From the NCBI RefSeq assembly GCF_002197755.1, contig NZ_NHOT01000010.1:124001-188000 (forward strand): DNA of 64,000 bases, given 5' to 3'. Position 1 is the first letter of the stretch; each line of letters opens with the position of its first letter. Both the position numbers and the translations under genes were made by a program. The stretch comes from Pedobacter sp. AJM. Its GTDB lineage: Bacteria > Bacteroidota > Bacteroidia > Sphingobacteriales > Sphingobacteriaceae. Shown one piece after another: positions 51,481-59,606 of this stretch. The notes beneath the pieces are model-generated. The model searched no databases and was not told where the DNA came from. It saw only the letters and a program-made list of their open reading frames with translations.

Positions 51481-52164
51481 ATGGATGTTTTTGGTGAGGC
51501 ACTTACTGATATTTATAAAACCGGCGAAGCCGATACACTTTGGTTACACAATTCTTACGGCGAACCGGAAGAAATGCCTCTCGAATTTTTCTTTCGTGAT
51601 GATGAAGAAATGCCGGTTTTGGAGTTACAGGCATTGCATATGTGTACTGGAAAAGTTTTAGATATTGGTGCAGGCGTAGGAAGTCATGCTTTACTTTTAC
51701 AAGCCTTTAATATTGATGTAACGGCTATCGATGTATCAGCAGCTGCGGTTGATATTATGAAAGATCGTGGCGTAAAAAAAGCCTTACTTCAGGATGTTTT
51801 TACTTACCAGGAAAAGTTTGATACCATTTTAATGCTGATGAATGGTATTGGCCTAACCGGAACACTTTCTGGCTTTAAAGAATTTCTGATCAAAATAAAA
51901 GATTTGCTTAACCCCGGCGGACAAGTGATTTTCGATTCGTCTGATATTTCGTATTTGTATGAGGACCAGTTAAAGCCTCAAAACCAGTATTATGGTGAAG
52001 TTTCCTATCAATACGAATATCAAGGCAAAAAAGGTGATTGGTTCAATTGGGTTTATATTGACGAAGAAAGCATCAAAGCAATTGCTGCGGAGACCGGCTG
52101 GAATTGCGAAATGATTTTTGATGATGGTGAAGACCAGTACCTGGTGAAATTAACATTGGCATAA
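51481..52164 (+). CDS. Class I SAM-dependent methyltransferase
   Basis: 227 residues from the ATG at 51481 (MDVFGEALTDIYKTGEADTL); an earlier in-frame ATG at 51433 adds unrelated residues. Motif I is VLDIGAGVGSHALLLQ and motif II lies in VTAIDVSAAAVDIMKDRGV. The acceptor is unknown. The N-terminal 75 residues form an extra helical part with EMPLEFFFRDDEEMPVLELQ. Standalone gene. Confidence 0.88.
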   Translation: MDVFGEALTDIYKTGEADTLWLHNSYGEPEEMPLEFFFRDDEEMPVLELQALHMCTGKVLDIGAGVGSHALLLQAFNIDVTAIDVSAAAVDIMKDRGVKKALLQDVFTYQEKFDTILMLMNGIGLTGTLSGFKEFLIKIKDLLNPGGQVIFDSSDISYLYEDQLKPQNQYYGEVSYQYEYQGKKGDWFNWVYIDEESIKAIAAETGWNCEMIFDDGEDQYLVKLTLA

Positions 52165-52169
52165 ATCTG

Positions 52170-52238
52170 TCAATGCGAGGCATGAAGCAATTTTACTCGC
52201 AAATGAGATTGCTTCGTGCCTCGGCAAGGACGATCTGA
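52170..52238. repeat. Long imperfect inverted repeat (REP-like element)
   Basis: TGCGAGGCATGAAGCAATT (52174-52192) pairs with AGATTGCTTCGTGCCTCGGCA (52206-52226), and the outermost GTC/GAC pairs extend it. It resembles the GTCATTGCGAGG...GAAGCAATC family seen in degenerate form at 16757. Located between convergent genes. Confidence 0.7.
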
Positions 52239-52242
52239 CAAT

Positions 52243-55017
52243 TTAAAAACTAAACATCGTTTGCCTGCCACCAACTTTCTGCCCAAAGTTCTGGATGTTA
52301 TATGTTAGGGTTAACATGCCGTATCTGCCCAGATTATTCGTTTGATAATCCACCACACTGTTTCCTGTAATTTCAATAGAACGGCGCACGTTACTTTGTA
52401 AAATGTCATTCACTGCCAGTTTCAGCTGAAGTTTGTCATTCTTCATAAAAAGATAGGTTATGGCTGCATTCCAAAGTTTAATGTTATTGTTATAGCCTGC
52501 AATTTGCTGCGTGTTTGCAGTCAGTGCAAAATTGGTTTCAAAAACAACTTTTTTAGGGTATCTGATTATCAATTCAGAAGTGCTGTTTTGTGTATTGTAG
52601 CTTAAATTTGTGTAGAAATTATCCTGGTAGCGACTGCGGTTTAAATTAATAGCATACGATTGGTTGATTTCTACCACATCATTCAGATTGAGGCGAATGC
52701 TTCCATTTGGCCCTACATAAAATACATTGGCATTACTCCTGATATTATTTACAATAACTGGCAGGTGATTGAAGTTCGCCCAGAAACCTAGCCCTAGCTT
52801 TAAGCTTGTTTTGTTGAATTTGAAATCTTTAGCACCATTGGCTCCACCATTAAAGCTGTATATTCCGCTTGCATTAATCGGGGTTACCGTTTGTACACCG
52901 TTGCTGATGTTTACGGTGTTTACAATTCCGTTTTTAGTAAAGTTTCCATAACCGTATAAATTATAATTGATCAGGTTTTGCGGATCATATTTGTACATAT
53001 TTAAACTTACATTTTGTGTTCGGGCAGGTAATAAATTTGGATTACCATTGCGGATATACAAGGCATTTGTATTATCGGCTACGGGCTGTAAATAGCTTAC
53101 ATTTGGTTCTGTAAACTGCGCCGAATAATTGATTCGGAATATTTTATACTTTAACTGAAATGTTGGCCAAATGAAATGATAGCGCTGGTTAAGGTTGTTT
53201 GCATGGCTAAAACGGTTGTTAAGTGAAATATAATTGTGTACCACTCCCGGCTGCAAGTTAAAATCTTTGGTGATTTTATAATTCAAGCTCACATTCATGT
53301 TTGTTTTAAAGCCTGTTTGTTCAACCGTTTGGCTTAGATTCGGAATGACAATATCATACAACTGATTGGCCTGGTTTTTATAAAAAGTGCTGAGGGCATT
53401 CTCATTATTGATGATATTGCCGCTTAAATCAATCTTGAAGTTAAGTTTTTTATTAATGGGTTCGCTGTAATTCGTATAGATATACGTTCTGAAATTTTCA
53501 ATTTGATTATTTCTTAATTGATCTATTTCAGTTGTAGAAGGCGTTAGAAAGGTGGTATTGCTACTTTGATTATAGTTTAAGCCAGGATTGGGTTTGGTTG
53601 ATATGTCAAATCCGATATTAAATGATCTTCCGGCTTTCTTAAAATCTTTACTCAGATCGGCCACCAGCTGATACTTATTATTAGCTGAATTGATGTTATT
53701 TAAGTTTTGAAGGGTATTGAGCAACTGCCCCGCGGCATTGGTATTGGTTGAATAATTTGTACTTACGGAATTATTGGAGTTCAATACCAGAAAGGGCTCA
53801 ATGGTTAACTGGGTTAGTGAGTCTATCTGCCAATCAATTTTCCCGGCAATATTATGTTTCAATGTTAGTGAACTGGTATTTTCATTTGCATTGGTGACTA
53901 ACCTATCTTCTCCAAGGGTTTGGTTGGTATTGGTTAATCTTTCCAGCAGATTATCATTTTTGCCGAAGAAATACTGTGTGTTTATTTTTATTCCTTTTTT
54001 GGTTAACGTATTGAAGTTGAAACCTCCTCCTGATGAGGTTTGAATTCCGCTGTAACTTCCGCCAAAGCTAATTCCGTTAAATTCGAAATATCCACCAGAG
54101 CTCATCATCATGGAATTTACACCACTTCGGTTGAAACCGCCAATTCTTTGCACATCATTCGGATTAAAACCAGGTTGATTGATATTGTTTCCGTATGCCA
54201 ATACACTTACCTGTGTAGTATCTCTGAAAAAGTTCATTAAGCCGCCAGCCTGATACAGGTTTTTAGTGCCAGCACCTGCATATAATTTTCCAAAGGCACC
54301 TTTTTTAATGGCTTTTTTTAGTTTCAGGTTAATCACCTGCGGAATTTCAGCTGCCGTTAAATCAGGATTACGTCTTTTTGCCTGTTTATCATCAACCACC
54401 TGAACTTTGTCTATCATATTGGCAGGCAAGTTCTTGGTGGCAATTTGCTGGTCTCCACCAAAAAATTCCTTTCCATCCACCAGGATTTTACTAACCGTTT
54501 TACCATTCACCATGATGGAACCATCAGCAGCGATTTGTACACCAGGCAATTTTTTTAACAAATCTTCCACTACAGCCGATGGAAGTGTTTTAAATGATGC
54601 TGCATTAAATTCAATCGTATCCTTCCGGACAATCACAGGAGGCCTTTCTGCCGTAATGATCACTTCATCGAGATCGTTAGATTTTGTGGAGAGATAAAGT
54701 GTGCCCAAATCTAAAATGGGTTTATCTGCGGTAAGTTCTACATTCTTTCTGTAAATTCCATATTGCCAGGCTGTTATGATCAGTCGGTATTTTAATCCCG
54801 TTGCCAAGCCATTAATTTTAAAAACGCCATGATCATCAGAAAGTTTATAAGTCGTTAAAATGCTGTCTCCAGCCTTATACACAGAAACTGTAGCATAATT
54901 TAAAGTGCTATTGTGGTTGGCACTATCTGCCAATATACCTGTTATACTGCCGTTTTTTTGAGCAGCCAGGTTAAGAAATGTAAAACATAAAATTGCTGAA
55001 AGTAGGAATATCTTCAT
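52243..55017 (-). CDS. TonB-dependent outer-membrane receptor
   Basis: About 924 residues from the ATG at 55017 (MKIFLLSAILCFTFLNLAAQ, a signal peptide); a frame to 55107 adds 30 non-signal residues. A CarboxypepD_reg-like domain (GSITGILADSANHNSTLNYA) is followed by a plug with FKTLPSAVVEDLLKKLPGVQ and ILVDGKEFFGGDQQIATKNL, then a barrel. The plug type (KKLPGVQIAADGSIMVNGK) is typical of Bacteroidota outer membrane beta-barrel receptors of unknown ligand. Barrel C-terminus LTYNIQNFGQKVGGRQTMFSF. Single gene with direct-repeat sequence upstream. Confidence 0.88.
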   Translation of the reverse strand: MKIFLLSAILCFTFLNLAAQKNGSITGILADSANHNSTLNYATVSVYKAGDSILTTYKLSDDHGVFKINGLATGLKYRLIITAWQYGIYRKNVELTADKPILDLGTLYLSTKSNDLDEVIITAERPPVIVRKDTIEFNAASFKTLPSAVVEDLLKKLPGVQIAADGSIMVNGKTVSKILVDGKEFFGGDQQIATKNLPANMIDKVQVVDDKQAKRRNPDLTAAEIPQVINLKLKKAIKKGAFGKLYAGAGTKNLYQAGGLMNFFRDTTQVSVLAYGNNINQPGFNPNDVQRIGGFNRSGVNSMMMSSGGYFEFNGISFGGSYSGIQTSSGGGFNFNTLTKKGIKINTQYFFGKNDNLLERLTNTNQTLGEDRLVTNANENTSSLTLKHNIAGKIDWQIDSLTQLTIEPFLVLNSNNSVSTNYSTNTNAAGQLLNTLQNLNNINSANNKYQLVADLSKDFKKAGRSFNIGFDISTKPNPGLNYNQSSNTTFLTPSTTEIDQLRNNQIENFRTYIYTNYSEPINKKLNFKIDLSGNIINNENALSTFYKNQANQLYDIVIPNLSQTVEQTGFKTNMNVSLNYKITKDFNLQPGVVHNYISLNNRFSHANNLNQRYHFIWPTFQLKYKIFRINYSAQFTEPNVSYLQPVADNTNALYIRNGNPNLLPARTQNVSLNMYKYDPQNLINYNLYGYGNFTKNGIVNTVNISNGVQTVTPINASGIYSFNGGANGAKDFKFNKTSLKLGLGFWANFNHLPVIVNNIRSNANVFYVGPNGSIRLNLNDVVEINQSYAINLNRSRYQDNFYTNLSYNTQNSTSELIIRYPKKVVFETNFALTANTQQIAGYNNNIKLWNAAITYLFMKNDKLQLKLAVNDILQSNVRRSIEITGNSVVDYQTNNLGRYGMLTLTYNIQNFGQKVGGRQTMFSF

Positions 55018-55332
55018 ATAATAGCTGATTAGGAAGTCTGAAGTTATGTATGGTATTGATGCCACTTTAAAAAATGTGATGAAGGTCTTATAAAATGTGA
55101 CGGACATCCAAAACCAGCATTTTTGCTTTACATGTTAAAAATGAATACAATCAACAAAACAACTAAAAATTTAGTTAAACATAAGGTTAATCCCGAACAG
55201 ATTTGAAATGGCGCAAAAAAGTTACAGATGCATTGTGTATGATATTCTTCTTTTTATACTGATTTTCAGTTTAGAAAAATCTTTAGGCTGACTTATTTTA
55301 ATGGATATACGAAGTTGAACCTGCGCATTTTC
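55018..55332. other. Regulatory stretch upstream of the TonB receptor
   Basis: No gene. Contains AAAATGTGA at 55071-55079 and 55092-55100, direct repeats with a 21-bp period; see the separate entry. The rest is AT-rich without strong hairpins. Confidence 0.4.
55071..55100. promoter_or_regulatory. Direct repeat AAAATGTGA x2 at a 21-bp period
   Basis: Two copies with 12 bp between them (shared AAAATGTGAYG core), at two helical turns. The nearest base is about 54 bp upstream of the TonB receptor ATG. Layout is that of a dimeric activator site, such as LytTR, though the GTT core is absent. Confidence 0.4.
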
Positions 55333-56472
55333 TTATTCCATGATCCTTTGATTGAACCCAACAATCAGCTTAAATAAATCATGGTATTCAGTTAAGGGTA
55401 AGGTTTCAGCTCTGTCGAAAATATCATGATAAGCCGAAGGACCACCCTGTGTGTAAATGAAGAAGGCCGGAACACCTTTTTCAGTGAAAAAGTAATGATC
55501 GCTGTTTGCCGCTTTTCCTCTTGAATTAATTTTGCTGATTAATTTTTGCTCCTGATTAATTTCATTTAACAAAGAAAATGCTTTAGGATAAACACTTGCA
55601 TTTACGACAGTCATTCCGCTTTCTCCTGTTCCAACTAAATCCAGGTTAATCAGAAACTTAATTTTGCTTAAGGGAATTGGTGGGTTTTCAACGAAGTAGC
55701 GCGAACCAAGCAAACCGGCTTCTTCACCTGCAAAACAGATGAACCCTATGGAGTAGGGCTGAGGATGTGCTTTGTAATATTTTGCCAGGCTTAGTAAAGT
55801 AGCCACACCTGCAGCATTATCATTGGCTCCTGGAAAATAGGTATCAGCACCCATTCCACCAAGGTGATCATAATGTGCCGTGATGATCAACATGGAATCG
55901 GGTTGTTTGGTTCCTTTAATCCATCCGCAAATATTGGATGCCCTGAAGTTTTCAATAAATTTGTTTTCTATATCGACACTAATCTCCCTTGGTATTTCTT
56001 TGAAATTTTTACGATTGATCTCGATGGTTGTTTCCTGCGCAACAGTTGTGGCTACAGACCAGGTTAACTTATCTTTTAATTGAATACGCAGGTTTGGATG
56101 TGCGATGAAATTTAAGCTGTCAACTTTTTCCAAACTTCCTTTTTGTTTGACGCCGGCGCTTTCATTGTTAACGATAAAGTCTCTACCAGGCATAAGCTTT
56201 TTACCGTTAATGGCTACAAACATTTTACCAGGAAAAGTATTTACGGGATAAGCGAATTCTTGCTTAAAGTCTGTTCCCATAGGTAGCAAGCCTATGTTTT
56301 TATATGCGGCTAATAAGAAATCTGCAGTTTTCTTCATGCCATCTTTGGTGTAGCCACGCCCCCAGAAGGACGCAGATGCTAAGGTGTTAACCATCTTACG
56401 CACGTAAAGAGAATCCTGTGCGAAGCAGGCGATGTTGGACAACATTAAAAACAGCGTGAAGATCTTTTTCAT
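55333..56472 (-). CDS. M28-family metallopeptidase, exported
   Basis: 379 residues with signal peptide (1-18, ...IACFAQ). The zinc site is complete: ITAHYDHLGG (His), FPGANDNAAGVATLL (Asp), FAGEEAGLLGSRYF (catalytic Glu-Glu), INLDLVGTGE (Asp) and SDHYFFTEKGVPAFF (His). Predicted periplasmic aminopeptidase or carboxypeptidase. The M28 domain starts near residue 190; the N-terminal part carries no recognised domain. Single gene. Confidence 0.93.
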   Translation of the reverse strand: MKKIFTLFLMLSNIACFAQDSLYVRKMVNTLASASFWGRGYTKDGMKKTADFLLAAYKNIGLLPMGTDFKQEFAYPVNTFPGKMFVAINGKKLMPGRDFIVNNESAGVKQKGSLEKVDSLNFIAHPNLRIQLKDKLTWSVATTVAQETTIEINRKNFKEIPREISVDIENKFIENFRASNICGWIKGTKQPDSMLIITAHYDHLGGMGADTYFPGANDNAAGVATLLSLAKYYKAHPQPYSIGFICFAGEEAGLLGSRYFVENPPIPLSKIKFLINLDLVGTGESGMTVVNASVYPKAFSLLNEINQEQKLISKINSRGKAANSDHYFFTEKGVPAFFIYTQGGPSAYHDIFDRAETLPLTEYHDLFKLIVGFNQRIME

Positions 56473-56563
56473 AAAAAAGGATGAAGTGTAAAGCTAAGCG
56501 GAAATTGTTGTTAAATGATAAATTCGGTAAATATGCTTTTTAAATGCTAAACAAAATCCATGC

Positions 56564-56598
56564 AAAAAGCCATTCAATTTTGAAATCGAATGGCTTTT
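56564..56598 (-). terminator. Terminator of the iron cluster
   Basis: AAAAAGCCATTC (56564-56575) and GAATGGCTTTT (56588-56598), with a T run on the minus strand. It is 22 bp past the last gene (56620). Confidence 0.85.
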
Positions 56599-56619
56599 GT
56601 AAATATGGTTTTAGCCATG

Positions 56620-57540
56620 CTACTTTGCTAAATAGGGTTGCAGTGCCACTTTTATCTTTTCTTTATTTTGAACTGAAGTCCATTTATCTGTAATGGATTG
56701 ATCACCTAATGCAAATAGTACTTCATATAATAATTTGTCATTTACTTTGGTTTTAACTTTGAAATCAGCTGGCGAGGTTTTAGTTAAATCTGTCCATACC
56801 TCACGAACATCAGCCCAATATGTTTTTTGGTTATCCCACCATTTCTGGGCATATTCAAATTTCTTTGGATCGATTTTAGTAAATTCTTCATATCCTTTTT
56901 CTATAGCCAGCAACTGGTCACCTTTCGGCGTACGCAAAACTTTTTTATTGTCTTGCTCAAACATCCAGCCCTCTTTTGTAATATAAATTCTGCTGCCACG
57001 ATTTAAAACATTATAGTCATTCCGAACGGTTGATTCCCTTCTTGGAAGTGGCGAATCTGTTTCGCTTTGCCAGGCATCATGACCGCCAACATGGCTCCAG
57101 GTTCCATAACCCTGGTAACGTGGACTATCATCTACCTGGTAAACCTTTTGCGTCCATTTCCCTTTTACCTGAGCAGGCGTTAAGGTTGTTTTCTTCCAGG
57201 AATTATCCTGTGTATAAAGCATAATATCAGTATCCTCATAGGTCCAGTCCTGGCGCCAGTGTTTAATTACCGTAGAATCATTAATGGCTAACATATGTTG
57301 AATCACGATGCGTTTAGGCTCATCAACAATGATTTCTGCCCATTCATTTCCATGGCTCCGGTAAGGCTTGCTAAACTGATATTCCGTGTTTGGGGCAGTA
57401 ATTTCTGCATAATTGAAATTTACCTTATAGAAACCTGCTAGTGATTTAATGGCTTTTCTATCTTGCTCAAATTTATCCTGAGCCTGGACATTAGCTGTTA
57501 TGAGTACAATCAATACGGCTAAGAAATTTAGATTTTTCAT
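56620..57540 (-). CDS. Exported DUF6607-like protein
   Basis: 306 residues from the ATG at 57540 (MKNLNFLAVLIVLITANVQA, a signal peptide); a frame to 57606 precedes it. The mature protein has YQFSKPYRSHGNEWAEIIVD, HWRQDWTYEDTDIMLYTQDN and GHDAWQSETDSPLPRRESTV, resembling the DUF6607 family, which I recall as often neighbouring iron-uptake genes; that recollection is moderate. Function unknown. It is last in the cluster, 17 bp after the PepSY gene. Confidence 0.7.
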   Translation of the reverse strand: MKNLNFLAVLIVLITANVQAQDKFEQDRKAIKSLAGFYKVNFNYAEITAPNTEYQFSKPYRSHGNEWAEIIVDEPKRIVIQHMLAINDSTVIKHWRQDWTYEDTDIMLYTQDNSWKKTTLTPAQVKGKWTQKVYQVDDSPRYQGYGTWSHVGGHDAWQSETDSPLPRRESTVRNDYNVLNRGSRIYITKEGWMFEQDNKKVLRTPKGDQLLAIEKGYEEFTKIDPKKFEYAQKWWDNQKTYWADVREVWTDLTKTSPADFKVKTKVNDKLLYEVLFALGDQSITDKWTSVQNKEKIKVALQPYLAK

Positions 57541-57557
57541 TTTATAAAGGTTAAGGT

Positions 57558-58766
57558 TTACTGATCCGCCAGGGCGGGATTTTTCTTTTTTTTCTTTTTC
57601 CCCCACCAGATGATGAAACCTGTAATGGGTAAACTTGCGGCAATGAAGCTGGCAAAAAAGGCCATGATTTTTCCAGGCAAGCCCAATATTGCACCCACGT
57701 GGATATCGTAATTCATTCCGATGAGTGCTTCGCCGGCATTTTTATCACGTTGGTTTTTGCGATGCAACAATTTTCCTGTATACTGATCAAACTGTAAAAC
57801 ATCAAAATTCCAATACGTTTCAGTACCATGATAGCCGGTGGCATAAATGGTGTTGGTTCCGCCTGGCACTGCAGGCGACATACCGATCCGGTCAAAATCT
57901 TTAAATGTCTGTTTTGCTTTTTCAAAAGCGATATCGAAGGGATTTGCTGTGATTTTTTTTGTAGCATCCGACTTCACATCAGCCTGTACCGGAGGGGTAA
58001 TGCTTCTGGAAGCAACCACATATACCGTGGTTTGGAACCATTTAAAAGCCCAAACCATGCCGGTAAGCGCCAGCATCAGGCAAATGATCATCACATAAAA
58101 ACCCAGTACGTTATGTAAATCATAATTTACCCTTTTAAACTTTGCACGCCATTTGATTTTGAAACTTTTATCAAAATTGGATTTTTTAAGGTTTTTGGGC
58201 CACCACATCACCATTCCGGAAATCAGTAGAAATACAAAAATGAAAGTAGCCCAACCAATAATCTGCTGACCAATGGGATGATTCATTAGAAAACTCCAAT
58301 GGAGCATTTTAACGATGGCAAAGAATTCATATTTGTGATCGGCAACCATTGTTACCTTTCCGGTATAAGGATTAACCAGTACCAGATCGTAATAGTCTAT
58401 TGAATCAAAATACCAGAAAGCTTTGGGGTCTCCTGCTTTAAAAGTGCCAAATTCCCAGGCACGATCTGCTTCCTGGTAAGTAGAAATAAAGGAAATTTGT
58501 TTGTTGCCACCTAAAGCTTTCTCTGCTGTTTGTTTTAAAACACTAAGCGGAACAGTTTGCCTGTTAGCAGGCACATCAACAAAAATTTCTTTCCGATGAA
58601 TCCATTCGGTGATTTCTTTTTGAAAAGCAAAAATACATCCGGTAATACCCAGATGAAAAACGACCAAACCCGAAGCAATTCCAAGCCACAAGTGTAGCCA
58701 ATCGCTGATTTTTCGAATCCGGGATTTTGCTGGTTTTTTTTGGACTGGTTTGGTTGGTGCCATCAA
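57558..58766 (-). CDS. PepSY-associated transmembrane protein (iron-uptake reductase-like)
   Basis: 402 residues with four TM helices. The PepSY_TM layout is visible: HLWLGIASGLVVFHLGITGC in TM1, YDLHNVLGFYVMIICLMLAL in the middle and a last TM ending IIWWGKKKKKKNP. His residues at helix ends may bind haem. Family members are commonly found with siderophore receptors and are thought to reduce or release iron from siderophores at the inner membrane. Context here supports that: two siderophore receptors lie upstream on the same strand. Confidence 0.88.
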   Translation of the reverse strand: MMAPTKPVQKKPAKSRIRKISDWLHLWLGIASGLVVFHLGITGCIFAFQKEITEWIHRKEIFVDVPANRQTVPLSVLKQTAEKALGGNKQISFISTYQEADRAWEFGTFKAGDPKAFWYFDSIDYYDLVLVNPYTGKVTMVADHKYEFFAIVKMLHWSFLMNHPIGQQIIGWATFIFVFLLISGMVMWWPKNLKKSNFDKSFKIKWRAKFKRVNYDLHNVLGFYVMIICLMLALTGMVWAFKWFQTTVYVVASRSITPPVQADVKSDATKKITANPFDIAFEKAKQTFKDFDRIGMSPAVPGGTNTIYATGYHGTETYWNFDVLQFDQYTGKLLHRKNQRDKNAGEALIGMNYDIHVGAILGLPGKIMAFFASFIAASLPITGFIIWWGKKKKKKNPALADQ

Positions 58767-58780
58767 TATTGTAATAAATT

Positions 58781-58813
58781 AACCCATTGCAGGTTTTATG
58801 CTGCTAATGGGTT
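58781..58813 (-). repeat. Hairpin between DUF4198 and PepSY genes
   Basis: AACCCATTGCAG (58781-58792) with CTGCTAATGGGTT (58801-58813), one bulged base. No strong U-tract, so it may modulate rather than end transcription within the operon. Confidence 0.5.
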
Positions 58814-58832
58814 GTAAATGTTGCATTGGTTT

Positions 58833-59543
58833 TTAATTGATCTGGGTAGTATAAGTAACCAGGTGCCAAACTTTTTCATAATCTTTTCCATTCAGCTTTC
58901 CGGCAGTTTTATCTTCAGTAAATGCTTCAATGAAATAATTTCCTTTTGCTTCCGGCTTAAAGATGAATTTTCCGTCAGCATCAGTTTCTGTCGGAATAAC
59001 TTTTCTCTCCGGATTAACCAGTGTTATTTTTTGTTTCGCAAAAGGCTTTTTGTCGTAAATAAGCTGATTAGTGGATGATTCGCCAACTTTTAGAACAGGT
59101 TGATCTGGCCTGATGGTTAATGCTGCATTAGCCGGAAAACCATTATTTAGTTTCTTGCCACCTATAGCAACATCGGCAAATGCATAGTACATTAATTTGC
59201 CTTTTTCATAAATATCTGCCACTTCGTGTACCACAGCTAATTTATAGGTTCCGCTTTGATCCGGGGTAAAACTGGCTTTGTAGAAATGTAAATCTGGCGA
59301 AGCCGTCAATACTTTTGTTGTTCCGTTTGGTGCAATTAACATCAGTTTAAAATCCTTTAAATTGCTGAACCATTTTGCGGTAGAGTCTGGTTCATTGGCT
59401 TCGTATTCTCCAAAAAAGATTTTTACTTCCTGAGCTTGACCTTTCTTCCCTGTTGATGCAGTTTCAATCCATAAAGCGTGTGAAAATGCCTGAGAAAGGC
59501 TGAAGGTGAAGAAAAAAAACAATAGTGATAATTTCGTTTTCAT
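58833..59543 (-). CDS. DUF4198 domain-containing exported protein
   Basis: 236 residues with signal peptide (1-21, ...SLSQAFSH). The mature part starts ALWIETASTGKKGQAQEVKI and is a beta-rich two-domain protein, with the C-terminal half (PVLKVGESSTNQLIYDKKPF, DADGKFIFKPEAKGNYFIEA) typical of DUF4198 proteins of Bacteroidota and Proteobacteria that occur with metal or nickel/iron uptake genes. Function is not established. It lies between a siderophore receptor and the PepSY protein. Confidence 0.8.
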   Translation of the reverse strand: MKTKLSLLFFFFTFSLSQAFSHALWIETASTGKKGQAQEVKIFFGEYEANEPDSTAKWFSNLKDFKLMLIAPNGTTKVLTASPDLHFYKASFTPDQSGTYKLAVVHEVADIYEKGKLMYYAFADVAIGGKKLNNGFPANAALTIRPDQPVLKVGESSTNQLIYDKKPFAKQKITLVNPERKVIPTETDADGKFIFKPEAKGNYFIEAFTEDKTAGKLNGKDYEKVWHLVTYTTQIN

Positions 59544-59561
59544 TGTATTTCGGTTTTAGGT

Positions 59562-59599
59562 AAAAGCAAGCAGAAACTATCTGACCAATTTCTGCTCGC
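59562..59599 (-). terminator. Terminator after the siderophore receptor gene
   Basis: GCAAGCAGAAA (59566-59576) and TTTCTGCTCGC (59589-59599), with TTTTA on the minus strand. Lies 8 bp past the receptor stop and 19 bp before the DUF4198 start, so the downstream genes may have their own promoter or depend on readthrough. Confidence 0.7.
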
Positions 59600-59606
59600 A
59601 GATTTG

